A stretch of DNA of 64,000 nucleotides. It comes from Firmicutes bacterium CAG:345. GTDB taxonomy: Bacteria; Bacillota_I; Bacilli_A; RFN20; CAG-288. Positions 8,202-15,641 of this stretch are shown here, piece after piece; positions within the stretch are counted from its first letter, which is position 1; each line of letters starts with the position of its first letter. The position numbers and the translations under genes are program-made. Under the pieces are notes generated by a model that did not search any database, had not been told where the DNA came from, and saw only the letters and a program-made list of their open reading frames with translations. Where the stretch lies: the NCBI GenBank assembly GCA_000433315.1, contig FR893385.1:304380-368379 (forward strand), written 5' to 3'.

Positions 8202-9060
8202 AAATTTTATCAAATACAAAAGTTTTGTAAAAGCTGGATTTATGACAATGTTAGCATATAAAGGGTCATTTTTTGCTTGGGTGTTAACCAATTTATTAAA
8301 TACAATTTTAATATCTTTTTTATGGTATGCAATTTATAATCAAGATAATCCAAACATTTATCAATATAACGAATTTGGAGAAAGAATGTTAAACAATTTC
8401 ACCTTACCACAAATGATAACCTACTTATTGATTACACTAGTTACAACTCAATTGATATTCGGTAGTTCATCTTCCTTTGACAACGTTTCAGAAGATATTA
8501 AAGAAGGCAACATTGCTATGCAATTAATCAAGCCTATAAATTATCGTATCCGTCTACTTTCAAATTCTTTCGGTAGCATGCTCGGAACTTTTTTTATAAT
8601 TGTAATTCCTATTTCAACAATTGAAATTGTTACTCTTGGAAGTATCTTCGGTTTCGGAAAACTATTTTTTTCTTTCAATTGGTACAATATATTATTTGGA
8701 TTTATTTCAGCTATAATTTCTTTAATAATTTATGATACGTTAGATTTTATCATTGCACAATTAACATTTTTTACTGGGGCTAGTTTTGGATTATACCTTC
8801 TAAAAGCTTCAATAATTGACTTTTTAAGTGGGTCTCTTATTCCTCTAGCATTTTTCCCATCATGGGCACAATCATTTATTAATTTTTTGCCTTTTGCTGG
8901 AATTATATCTATTCCAAATCTTATCTTAATGGGAAACTTTACACTAATTCAAGCTTTAAAAAATATTTTACTGCAAATAATCTGGATGATCATTATGATT
9001 TTAATTGCAAAATTTACATTTTCAAAATCATGCAAGCATGTTATTAGTATCGGAGGTTAA
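8182..9060 (+). CDS. ABC exporter permease, ABC2_membrane_6/DUF990 type (first of two)
   Basis: This 292-aa membrane subunit has about six helices. The family signature region EGNIAMQLIKPINYRIRLL lies after the second helix pair. It overlaps the ATPase gene by 20 nt and is followed 1 nt later by a second, homologous permease. Together the three would form an ATPase dimer on a permease heterodimer. The start codon has no strong Shine-Dalgarno site of its own, which fits translational coupling. Substrate unknown. Confidence 0.87.
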   Translation: MKTKIFKNFIKYKSFVKAGFMTMLAYKGSFFAWVLTNLLNTILISFLWYAIYNQDNPNIYQYNEFGERMLNNFTLPQMITYLLITLVTTQLIFGSSSSFDNVSEDIKEGNIAMQLIKPINYRIRLLSNSFGSMLGTFFIIVIPISTIEIVTLGSIFGFGKLFFSFNWYNILFGFISAIISLIIYDTLDFIIAQLTFFTGASFGLYLLKASIIDFLSGSLIPLAFFPSWAQSFINFLPFAGIISIPNLILMGNFTLIQALKNILLQIIWMIIMILIAKFTFSKSCKHVISIGG

Positions 9061-9061
9061 T

Positions 9062-9895
9062 ATGAAAGAATTTAAAAGATACATTCATTTATATTTTCGC
9101 TACATCAGCATGTCAATCAAATCTCGATTAACCTATAAGACAGATACAATTATTGGAATATTTGGATTCATTGTAACTAATACAATAAACTTTCTCGCAC
9201 TATATTTAACAATTTCATCAGTTAATATTATTGATGGCTATACTATAGAAAATTTAATTTTTTTATATGGTCTTTGTTTGATTCCTAAAGGAATTGATCA
9301 TATCTTAACAGATAACCTTTGGACTTTAAGCCAAAAAATGGTTAGATTAGGACAACTTGATAAATATTTAATCAAACCATTAAATACCTTTTTTCAAATA
9401 ATTGCCGAAACTTTTCAGCTTGAAGGATTTGGAGAAATTATATTAGGCATTATATTTTTATCAATATTTGCGCCTGCTCAAAATATCATTTGGTCATTCA
9501 ATAATATTTTAGGGTTAATTATTGCAGAATTATTATCTTGTTTTCTTTTCTTAGACTTAAAATGCATAACATCATTTACGGCATTTTGGCTAAAAAAATC
9601 AAATCACATTATGAATACAGTTTACAACATTTGTGATACGGCAAGATACCCTTCGATACTTAATATAAAAATTGTCAAAGAAATCCTTCTATATATAATT
9701 CCATATTCATTATTTCTTTTTTGCCCTATAGCATGTCTTTTAAATCCTTCGGGAAAAACAAATCTTATCTTCGGAATTGAAATGAATATATTCCAGGTTA
9801 ATCTAATATTATTAAGCTATATAATTATCCTATCATCTATTGCAATAATAGAATGGAAAATCGGAATAAAAAAATACGAAAGTGCTGGAAGTTAG
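9062..9895 (+). CDS. ABC exporter permease, ABC2_membrane_6/DUF990 type (second of two)
   Basis: The protein is 277 aa with about six helices and the matching signature LGQLDKYLIKPLNTFFQIIA followed by LEGFGEIILGI, typical of this permease family. ATG 9062 follows TCGGAGG at good spacing. An in-frame upstream extension from 9005 would overlap the previous gene and lacks a ribosome site, so I reject it. It is the last gene of the exporter operon and a bidirectional terminator follows. Confidence 0.87.
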   Translation: MKEFKRYIHLYFRYISMSIKSRLTYKTDTIIGIFGFIVTNTINFLALYLTISSVNIIDGYTIENLIFLYGLCLIPKGIDHILTDNLWTLSQKMVRLGQLDKYLIKPLNTFFQIIAETFQLEGFGEIILGIIFLSIFAPAQNIIWSFNNILGLIIAELLSCFLFLDLKCITSFTAFWLKKSNHIMNTVYNICDTARYPSILNIKIVKEILLYIIPYSLFLFCPIACLLNPSGKTNLIFGIEMNIFQVNLILLSYIIILSSIAIIEWKIGIKKYESAGS

Positions 9896-9907
9896 GTATT
9901 TTCAAGT

Positions 9908-9936
9908 AAAACATCGGATAAAAGTCTGATGTTTTT
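9908..9936. terminator. Bidirectional terminator between ABC exporter and HAD gene
   Basis: AAAACATCGGA and TCTGATGTTTTT form a hairpin with A- and T-runs on both sides. It serves the plus-strand ABC operon and the minus-strand HAD gene ending at 9941. Confidence 0.8.
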
Positions 9937-9940
9937 CTAT

Positions 9941-10783
9941 TTATTTCCAAAGTTCAGGATGCATTTTTTCTAAATAATCAACAACTCCATCTTCATCAGA
10001 TGTTTTATAAGTAAAATGCTTACCTAAATGAATAACACTATCTTTAGAATTGCACATAAAAACTCCTTCATTAGCATCATTAAGCATTGAAAGATCATTT
10101 TCAGCATCACCAAAAGCAATGGTGTTCTCTTCTGGAATATCAAATATTTTTGCTAAGTACTTAAGAGCATGACCTTTAGTGGCTATATTTAGAGAAACTT
10201 CAAAAGTAGCAATTCCTTCATATATTCCCCATGAAAAAAAAGATAATGATTTATATTCATCTTTTAAAATTTTTCTCTTGAAAACATTTAAATCTTTTTC
10301 TTTAACCTGAAAAGTTGCAGTTAAAATATCATCTTCTAAAAAAACATCAATATTTCCATTTTTTTCTTCAACCAAATCATTTATATGAATTATAAAAGAA
10401 GGCAAATGACTTTTATTAAAAAAATATACTCTTTTTAATGAAGAAGCCATACATGCATCTAATAAATTTTTCACATCTACATAAAGTTGCCTAAACAAAT
10501 CTTTTTTTATAGAAAAAACAATGGAGTTATATTTTTTTAAATTAGAAATATCTGGAAAAACAATAGCAGCTCCATTATAGCAAGAAACAGGCATATCTTT
10601 TAATTCAAGTCTTTCTATAAAATCAGACATTCCCTGATAAGGGCGGCCACTATTCATAACAAAATAGTTTCCATTTAAACAAATCTCATTTATTTTTTGC
10701 TTTGTATAATCAGAAATAGTTTTATCACTTCTTAGCAATGTATCGTCTAAATCACAACAAATAATATATTTATCTTTTTTCAT
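9941..10783 (-). CDS. Cof-type HAD-IIB family sugar-phosphate phosphatase
   Basis: This is a haloacid-dehalogenase phosphatase. The nucleophile motif CDLDDTLLRSD (about residues 10-20), the SGRPY motif II, a type IIB cap and the final acidic motif FGDAENDLSML are all present. It is 280 aa, normal for Cof/YidA proteins, which act on sugar phosphates and cofactors with low specificity. The gene stands alone, divergent from the tRNA operon. No Shine-Dalgarno site precedes the ATG; a TATACT box ends 7 nt before it, so the mRNA is probably leaderless. Confidence 0.9.
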   Translation of the reverse strand: MKKDKYIICCDLDDTLLRSDKTISDYTKQKINEICLNGNYFVMNSGRPYQGMSDFIERLELKDMPVSCYNGAAIVFPDISNLKKYNSIVFSIKKDLFRQLYVDVKNLLDACMASSLKRVYFFNKSHLPSFIIHINDLVEEKNGNIDVFLEDDILTATFQVKEKDLNVFKRKILKDEYKSLSFFSWGIYEGIATFEVSLNIATKGHALKYLAKIFDIPEENTIAFGDAENDLSMLNDANEGVFMCNSKDSVIHLGKHFTYKTSDEDGVVDYLEKMHPELWK

Positions 10784-10790
10784 GTAAGAT

Positions 10791-10796
10791 AGTATA
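10791..10796 (-). promoter_or_regulatory. -10 box giving a leaderless HAD transcript
   Basis: TATACT on the minus strand ends 7 nt before the HAD start codon. Transcription would begin at or next to the ATG. The -35 region is poor. Confidence 0.45.
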
Positions 10797-10823
10797 AAAA
10801 AATTTTTCTGAAAAAGAAAGTGC

Positions 10824-10853
10824 TTGACAAAAAATAGTCATTTTTTATATAAT
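10824..10853 (+). promoter_or_regulatory. Consensus promoter of the tRNA operon
   Basis: TTGACA (10824-10829) and TATAAT (10848-10853) are both perfect, with an 18-nt spacer. They lie 28 nt before tRNA-Ala, the strongest promoter I see in the window, as expected for stable RNA. Confidence 0.92.
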
Positions 10854-10881
10854 AAACAAGCACGTTGAGTGCGAATGAAAT

Positions 10882-10957
10882 GGGGCTGTAGCTCACCTGG
10901 GAGAGCGCCTCCATGGCATGGAGGAGGTAGCGAGTTCGATCCTCGTCAGCTCCACCA
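10882..10957 (+). tRNA. tRNA-Ala (GGC)
   Basis: A complete 76-nt cloverleaf. The acceptor GGGGCTG pairs with CAGCTCC, the anticodon stem is CCTCC/GGAGG, and the loop ATGGCAT gives anticodon GGC with the A32-U38 pair also known in other tRNA-Ala(GGC). CCA is encoded. Confidence 0.95.
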
Positions 10958-10973
10958 TTTTATTTAATTCTTT

Positions 10974-11049
10974 GGCGGCGTAGCTCAGTTGGTAGAGCAG
11001 CCGGCTCATACCCGGTATGTCGAGAGTTCGACCCTCCCCGCCGCCACCA
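10974..11049 (+). tRNA. tRNA-Met (CAT), elongator type
   Basis: The acceptor GGCGGCG pairs with CGCCGCC and loop CTCATAC gives anticodon CAT. The body resembles the Bacillus elongator tRNA-Met. It lacks the initiator hallmarks (mismatched first pair and GGG/CCC anticodon stem). By hand, the T stem GAGAG/CTCCC holds one A-C mismatch. CCA is encoded. Confidence 0.85.
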
Positions 11050-11070
11050 GTTTTATTTAGTCGAGGTGCT

Positions 11071-11147
11071 GGATCAATAGCTCAACTGGTTAGAGTCCCC
11101 GCCTCATAAGCGGGTTGTTGCAGGTTCGAGTCCTGCTTGATCCACCA
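11071..11147 (+). tRNA. tRNA with CAT anticodon, probably Ile2 (lysidine-modified)
   Basis: The acceptor GGATCAA pairs with TTGATCC, the anticodon stem is CCCGC/GCGGG, and loop CTCATAA gives CAT. It has neither initiator features nor the GGCGG acceptor of the elongator Met next to it. The CTCATAA loop is that of tRNA-Ile2, read as AUA after TilS modification. Assignment to Ile rather than Met is inferred. CCA is encoded. Confidence 0.8.
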
Positions 11148-11159
11148 TAAGAAAAGCAT

Positions 11160-11191
11160 AGGTTTGATACAATTTGTGTCAGACCTTTTTT
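11160..11191 (+). terminator. Terminator of the tRNA operon
   Basis: AGGTTTGATACA and TGTCAGACCT pair imperfectly around ATTTG and are followed by six T. Confidence 0.7.
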
Positions 11192-11418
11192 CATTGCAGA
11201 TAGGAATATTTATCCTTTCCGCCAGCAACATTCAGAGTCTTGTAGAAGTGCCAAATGACATTTTTATGAGGCTCTTTTTCTTTTTGTATATTGCTACGGA
11301 ACAAAAAACTTATCAACGGAACGAAAGTGTTTGCAATATTATAATGCAAGGTTAAAAAACACAGCATCGGTAAATGACGAATACTGCTTAGACATTTACG
11401 AGAAGTCATGCAAAACTA
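11192..11418. other. Non-coding spacer between tRNA operon and Xre regulator
   Basis: There is no convincing gene in either strand. The short open frames here have no ribosome sites, unusual composition and no recognisable motifs. It could contain remnants of a decayed element at the tRNA boundary, but I see no repeat of the tRNA 3' end. Confidence 0.4.
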
Positions 11419-11447
11419 TTTCGAACGCACATTTTTTGTGGTATAAT
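11419..11447 (+). promoter_or_regulatory. Extended -10 promoter of the Xre-lipoprotein pair
   Basis: TGGTATAAT is a perfect extended -10 (TATAAT at 11442-11447). The weak TTTCGA at 11419-11424 gives 17-nt spacing. It lies 24 nt before the regulator start. Confidence 0.65.
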
Positions 11448-11471
11448 TGTAAACAGATAAAGGTGGTAAAA

Positions 11472-11681
11472 ATGGCACTATCATACAACGGACTATGGAA
11501 ATTGCTGATTGACAAAGGATTAAATAAAGGATATTTACATAAGCTAACAGGTTTGAGCAGATCTACTATAACAAAATTAGTCAAAGGCGAAAATGTAAAC
11601 ACTGACGTATTAGAAAGAATTTGTATAGCTTTAGAATGTCAATTAGATGACATAGTTGAAATGAAAAAGGAAGAAATTTGA
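11472..11681 (+). CDS. Small Xre-family (YozG-type) helix-turn-helix regulator
   Basis: This 69-aa protein is almost entirely a Cro/C1-type HTH (GLWKLLIDKGLNKGYLHKLT followed by GLSRSTITKLVKGENV). Such stand-alone mini-regulators are common in mobile and accessory regions of Bacillota. I choose ATG 11472 because AAAGGTGG lies just upstream and the extended -10 promoter is 24 nt away. The longer frame from 11331 would run through that promoter. Its stop TGA directly abuts the ATG of the lipoprotein gene, so the two form an operon. Regulatory target unknown, possibly its own operon. Confidence 0.85.
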   Translation: MALSYNGLWKLLIDKGLNKGYLHKLTGLSRSTITKLVKGENVNTDVLERICIALECQLDDIVEMKKEEI

Positions 11682-12467
11682 ATGAAAAATATAAAGAAAA
11701 TATTATGCTTCTTACTTTTACTATTAATGATTCCTTTAACTGGATGCGATTTTTCTAATGGTGGTAAACACAAACTAAATATCAAAGATTTAAATAATAT
11801 TATTTTAAATATTGACAAAATATGCGAACCGAATCAAACTTATGGTCTGTACAAAGAAGACGATGAAATCACTTTTGAGATTAAATTCTTTTCTGGTGTA
11901 GAAGCAAGCTTATCAATAGATGGAACTATATTAAGACCAACTTATGATAAAGCATGGGAAAGTGGATATATTAAATATACAATGCTAGATCATGATGTAG
12001 ATGTCGCTTCAATGATTAATGGTTATGTTGGCGATGAACTGAAGTTGTGTGAAACAATCGAATGGGGTTCAAAAATAACTGACGAAAGTTTAGATTATAT
12101 TGATGTTCAAAGAATATATCTGGGTGTTGCCCCGGAGAATAGATATGGCGAAAGTGCAAGAATATACAATGAAGGAAATATGTTCTCGGGATGGTTTAAT
12201 CGAGCTTTAATACGAGAGAAAACAAACGATATTGATGGAGGGCAAGGGTATATTGTCACATTCAATCTAAAAAATAAAACCTCATATGAATTAGAAATCA
12301 GGAATAACTATGTTCAAATAAATAATAAAAGTTATTGGTTGTCAACTGGATTACCATACGCAATTACATCCTTTGGTGGGGAACAAATACAACCAACAGG
12401 AACTTTTAAATTAAATATTATAGATAGTAATAATTTTATTTATGATAAGCCTGAAGAACAAATATAG
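11682..12467 (+). CDS. Lipoprotein, N-terminal half of a frameshifted two-module protein
   Basis: A lipoprotein signal (MKNIKKILCFLLLLLMIPLT ending in the lipobox LTGC, Cys at about residue 22) would anchor the product on the outer face of the membrane. The remainder is beta-rich, in two parts: module A (about 50-105) and module B (about 110-235), without a family I recognise. The frame stops at 12467. The overlapping second frame (12442-13056) encodes another A-B pair similar in layout (IYLGVAPENRYGESARI here against YIGVDPNDPNNAPMIRYS there). I infer that a single gene was split by a one-base shift near 12455. It is cotranscribed with the Xre regulator. Confidence 0.75.
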   Translation: MKNIKKILCFLLLLLMIPLTGCDFSNGGKHKLNIKDLNNIILNIDKICEPNQTYGLYKEDDEITFEIKFFSGVEASLSIDGTILRPTYDKAWESGYIKYTMLDHDVDVASMINGYVGDELKLCETIEWGSKITDESLDYIDVQRIYLGVAPENRYGESARIYNEGNMFSGWFNRALIREKTNDIDGGQGYIVTFNLKNKTSYELEIRNNYVQINNKSYWLSTGLPYAITSFGGEQIQPTGTFKLNIIDSNNFIYDKPEEQI

Positions 12468-13056
12468 TTATTTTGCTCCAGGCACAATTATCAAACTACA
12501 TTCTTACCCAATAATGGATGTTGATTTGATGATGTATGTAAATGGTGAGTTTCATTCAAAACAAACTAGTATAGAAACCGATGACGGATATATTTGGGAA
12601 TATTCTTTTGTAATGCCTACTGGCGAAGCTATACTACAGTTTTCAACAGATCCGTTTCATGCTGATAAATATTACTATTATTTTGTTGACATATTTAATT
12701 GGGTGAGCTTATTAAATGAAACCACATTAAAAGCAATTGAGATAGAAGATGGTTATATTGGTGTTGATCCTAATGATCCTAATAATGCTCCAATGATAAG
12801 GTATAGTGAAAAAATAGAAGATATAAATTATAATCTTCATTTTTTGGAAAATGAGCCGTTAGTTAAAATGCATAATTATGAACCGGTTGATGGTGGTTGG
12901 TATAGAAAAGTTAAGTACATCACATTTGAAGGTCAAGAATATATTTTGGAAATATCAAACGGGATGGTATTTTGGAATGATTTTTCTTCATACGAATATT
13001 TCCGTTTTGATAGAACACCAACAAATTTTCCAGATATTATTACTGAAAGCAATTAA
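12442..13056 (+). pseudogene. C-terminal half of the frameshifted lipoprotein gene
   Basis: This frame lies +1 to the upstream lipoprotein and overlaps it by 26 nt. It has no signal peptide and no clear Shine-Dalgarno site. From about residue 7 (KYSYFAPGTIIKLHSYPIMD) it encodes a second A-B unit parallel to the first half, ending with DGGWYRKVKYITFEGQEYIL, which matches DGGQGYIVTFNLKNKTSYEL of the first. Restoring one base near 12455 would give a single lipoprotein of about 455 aa with two repeated A-B units. It is either a recent inactivation or a recoding site; decay is more likely. A sequencing error is also possible. Confidence 0.65.
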
Positions 13057-13110
13057 TTCTAATATTAAATAATATATGTGATTTGATATTTAAAACATCC
13101 ACTTATTAGG

Positions 13111-13159
13111 GGTGTGCAAAATAAGTCAAATGGTGTGCAATTCTTGATATGGGTGTGCA
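13111..13159. repeat. Three direct GGTGTGCA repeats at about 21-bp spacing, possible transposon end
   Basis: GGTGTGCA occurs at 13111, 13132 and 13152, giving steps of 21 and 20 bp (two helical turns), each followed by A/T-rich sequence. Multiple short repeats at one end are characteristic of IS21-type and some other transposon ends. No transposase is present in the window, so this would be a remnant. An array of protein-binding sites is an alternative. Confidence 0.5.
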
Positions 13160-13198
13160 TTTTGTATCAAAACAACTCTTCTTTGCCATATAAAAATT

Positions 13199-13223
13199 AC
13201 TGCAGCAATGCTGCAGTTTTTTT
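13199..13223 (+). terminator. Terminator downstream of the accessory patch
   Basis: ACTGCAGC and GCTGCAGT form a perfect 8-bp stem with loop AAT, followed by seven T. Confidence 0.88.
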
Positions 13224-13250
13224 GTTCACTTTTTTAAAATATGTTATACT
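13222..13250 (+). promoter_or_regulatory. Promoter of the first MATE gene (near-leaderless)
   Basis: TTGTTC (13222-13227), a 17-nt spacer and an extended -10 TGTTATACT (box 13245-13250). The ATG follows 10 nt later with no Shine-Dalgarno site, so the 5' leader would be about 0-4 nt. Confidence 0.5.
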
Positions 13251-13260
13251 TGTGTCTTGT

Positions 13261-14652
13261 ATGAAATCAATTAATTTAGGAAATACTAAAACATTTAATT
13301 CAATTTTACATCTAGCCATTCCTTCTATGATTGCTCAATTAGTTAATGTTTTATATAACATTGTAGACAGGATTTTCATTGGCAATATGCCTAACACTGG
13401 AGAAATTGCGCTAATAGGTGTTGGAGTATGTGCACCAATTACAGTATTCATCTCTTCATTCGCTTATTTGGTTGGATTCGGTGGTGCACCATTATTTTCT
13501 ATGTCTCTTGGGGAAAGAAATAAAATTAATGCCCAAAAAATTCTATTTACTGCTTTTTTAATGCTTACAATTTTATCTATTATTGTAGTTTTAATTTTTT
13601 ATCCGTTGAGCAAATCCTTATTGTATCTATTTGGTGCAAGTGAAAACAGCATTTCATATGCCCATTCTTATTTAAAAATTTACTTAAGTGGAACTTTTTT
13701 TCAAATTATTACTTTAGGTTTAACACAATTTATAATAGCTCAAGGAAAATCTAATCTTGGTATGAGCGTTACTCTATTAGGATGTATTTTAAATATAATC
13801 TTAGACCCTATCTTTATCTATGTTTGCAATTTAGGAGTTAATGGCGCTGCTCTTGCAACTTTAATTTCTCAATTTTTCTCTTTTTGTTTCGTTATATTCA
13901 TTTTATTAAAAATTACAAATATAAAACTAACATTTAATAAATTAGACCTAAAAATATGCAAAAAAATAATTCAATTAGGCTTCTCTCCTTTCGTAATTAT
14001 GAGCACTGATTCAGTTATATTCATTTGTTTAAATACTTGCATAAAAAATTTTGGTGGAGATAAAGCTGACTTTTATATTGAAATTGCAACCATTGTTCAA
14101 GCATATTTCTCTTTAATAACAGGTCCTCTTCTAGGTATTTCAACTGGCACTCAACCATTATTAGCCTATAATTACGGAGCCAAAAATATTGAATTAATAA
14201 AAAAAGCAGAAAAACAATTAATAATTTTTGCTCTAATTTTTTGTTCTATTTGTTTCGGCCTATCTTTTTTCACAGGTAAACCTTTTGCAAAATTATTTAT
14301 CTCTTTAGCTTCTTCAAATCCTAATAATGAAGTAATAGATTGTGCAGGAAAAGTAATAAGTATTTATATGTATGGTATTATTCCTTTAGCTTTTCAATAT
14401 GTCTGTGTTGATGGTTTAACTGGACTTGGCCAAGCAAAATATTCAATTTGGCTTTCTTTAAATCGAAAACTAGTTTTGATGCTTCCATTAACTATTCTTT
14501 TACCATTACTGACGAAAAACGCTTTTAATGTTTTTTATGCAGAAATGATAGCTGATATTATCTCAAGTTTTGTATCACTGATCTGTTTTTTAATCATTTT
14601 TCCAAAAATTATTAATAAAAGAAAAAATGAAACCAAGAGTGTTTTAGAATAA
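13261..14652 (+). CDS. MATE family multidrug efflux transporter
   Basis: A 464-aa polytopic membrane protein with twelve predicted helices in two homologous halves. It starts with the family pattern ILHLAIPSMIAQLVNVLYNI and VDRIFIGNM, and the second half begins IIQLGFSPFVIMS. MATE proteins export cationic drugs or metabolites using Na+ or H+ gradients. ATG 13261 is chosen because the predicted promoter lies directly in front; a longer frame from 13114 would cross a strong terminator. It is monocistronic and of typical length. Only about 24% similar by eye to the second MATE protein at 47081, so not a recent duplicate. Confidence 0.9.
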   Translation: MKSINLGNTKTFNSILHLAIPSMIAQLVNVLYNIVDRIFIGNMPNTGEIALIGVGVCAPITVFISSFAYLVGFGGAPLFSMSLGERNKINAQKILFTAFLMLTILSIIVVLIFYPLSKSLLYLFGASENSISYAHSYLKIYLSGTFFQIITLGLTQFIIAQGKSNLGMSVTLLGCILNIILDPIFIYVCNLGVNGAALATLISQFFSFCFVIFILLKITNIKLTFNKLDLKICKKIIQLGFSPFVIMSTDSVIFICLNTCIKNFGGDKADFYIEIATIVQAYFSLITGPLLGISTGTQPLLAYNYGAKNIELIKKAEKQLIIFALIFCSICFGLSFFTGKPFAKLFISLASSNPNNEVIDCAGKVISIYMYGIIPLAFQYVCVDGLTGLGQAKYSIWLSLNRKLVLMLPLTILLPLLTKNAFNVFYAEMIADIISSFVSLICFLIIFPKIINKRKNETKSVLE

Positions 14653-14675
14653 TTTATTATTTTCATAAAAATATA

Positions 14676-14703
14676 TTGACTATCAAAAAAAACAACGTAA
14701 AAT
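14676..14703 (+). promoter_or_regulatory. Promoter of ispE-glmU-prs
   Basis: TTGACT (14676-14681), a 16-nt spacer and TAAAAT (14698-14703), 23 nt upstream of the ispE start. AAAGGAT serves as its ribosome site. Confidence 0.7.
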
Positions 14704-14726
14704 ATAGCCGTTAAAGGATAATATCA

Positions 14727-15641
14727 ATGATTATAAAAGCTCAAGCAAAATTAAATTTAGCAATTGATTTAATAGGAAAACGAAATGATGGATATCATGA
14801 TATTGATATGATTTCCATACCTTTAGAACTTCATGATTGCTTAGAAATAGATGAAATTTCTTTTGGAAATGAAACATTCATCACAGCTGACGATGTTAGT
14901 TTAGTTTGTGACAAATCAAATACTGTTCATAAAGCATTCAATATCATGAAAGAAAGATATGATATAAAAAAACCTTATCGTATTCAAATATATAAAAATA
15001 TTCCTACTCAGGCTGGTTTAGCAGGAGGAAGCGCTGATGCAGCTTGCTTAATAAATGGACTTAATTATTCAAAAAAATTAAATGTTTCTAAAGAAGAACT
15101 AGCAAAAATAGGATTAGAAATTGGAGCCGATGTTCCATATTGCATTTACAACGTACCTGCAAGAGTTCAAGGTATTGGTGATAAAATAATTCCAATAAAA
15201 GGAGAATATAACTTTTTTGTATTAATAGTAAAACCTCAAGAAGGATTAAAAACTGCTGAAGTTTATCAAAAAAGTGATGACATTGAAATTGAATATCATC
15301 CAGATATCGAAGGATTGTCTAAATTATTAACACAAAATCCAACCATAGATCAAATAGCTCCATATTTATATAATGGTTTAAGACCTGCAGCTGAAAACTT
15401 ATGTCCAGAAATTATAACAATTTTGGATAATATGAAAAAAATAGGTCTTTGTGCATGTGAAATGTCAGGTTCAGGCTCTGCATGTTTTGCTTTAACGCAA
15501 AATGAAAAAGAATTGGACAAAGCATATAAATATTTTCAAAAATTAGGTTATACCGCAATAAAAACTATTGCAACAAACCATCCTCATACTTCTAAAGACT
15601 TTTTTAAACGTTTATTTCATATTAATAAATATGAAATATAA
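14727..15641 (+). CDS. ispE: 4-diphosphocytidyl-2-C-methyl-D-erythritol kinase
   Basis: This GHMP kinase phosphorylates CDP-methylerythritol in the MEP isoprenoid pathway, so the organism probably makes isoprenoids by the non-mevalonate route. The ATP-binding glycine-rich motif QAGLAGGSADAACL (about residues 95-108) is intact. So are the N-terminal AQAKLNLAIDLIGKR and the C-terminal motif MSGSGSACFAL. The length of 304 aa is normal. It overlaps the start of glmU by 11 nt, and the three-gene order ispE-glmU-prs is common in Bacillota (there often with purR and spoVG, absent here). Confidence 0.95.
   Translation: MIIKAQAKLNLAIDLIGKRNDGYHDIDMISIPLELHDCLEIDEISFGNETFITADDVSLVCDKSNTVHKAFNIMKERYDIKKPYRIQIYKNIPTQAGLAGGSADAACLINGLNYSKKLNVSKEELAKIGLEIGADVPYCIYNVPARVQGIGDKIIPIKGEYNFFVLIVKPQEGLKTAEVYQKSDDIEIEYHPDIEGLSKLLTQNPTIDQIAPYLYNGLRPAAENLCPEIITILDNMKKIGLCACEMSGSGSACFALTQNEKELDKAYKYFQKLGYTAIKTIATNHPHTSKDFFKRLFHINKYEI

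Noticed and set aside
11191..11409. Minus-strand 72-aa open frame between tRNA operon and Xre gene
   Set aside because: It has no ribosome site, overlaps the regulator promoter region and shows no family resemblance.
11071..13260. Integrated element with att duplication of the CAT tRNA 3' end
   Set aside because: I looked for a second copy of the tRNA 3' end (TTGATCCACCA) down to 13260 and found none; no integrase is present.
13114..13260. N-terminal extension of the first MATE protein
   Set aside because: The 49 extra codons run through the transposon-like repeats, a strong terminator and the promoter; translation starts at 13261.
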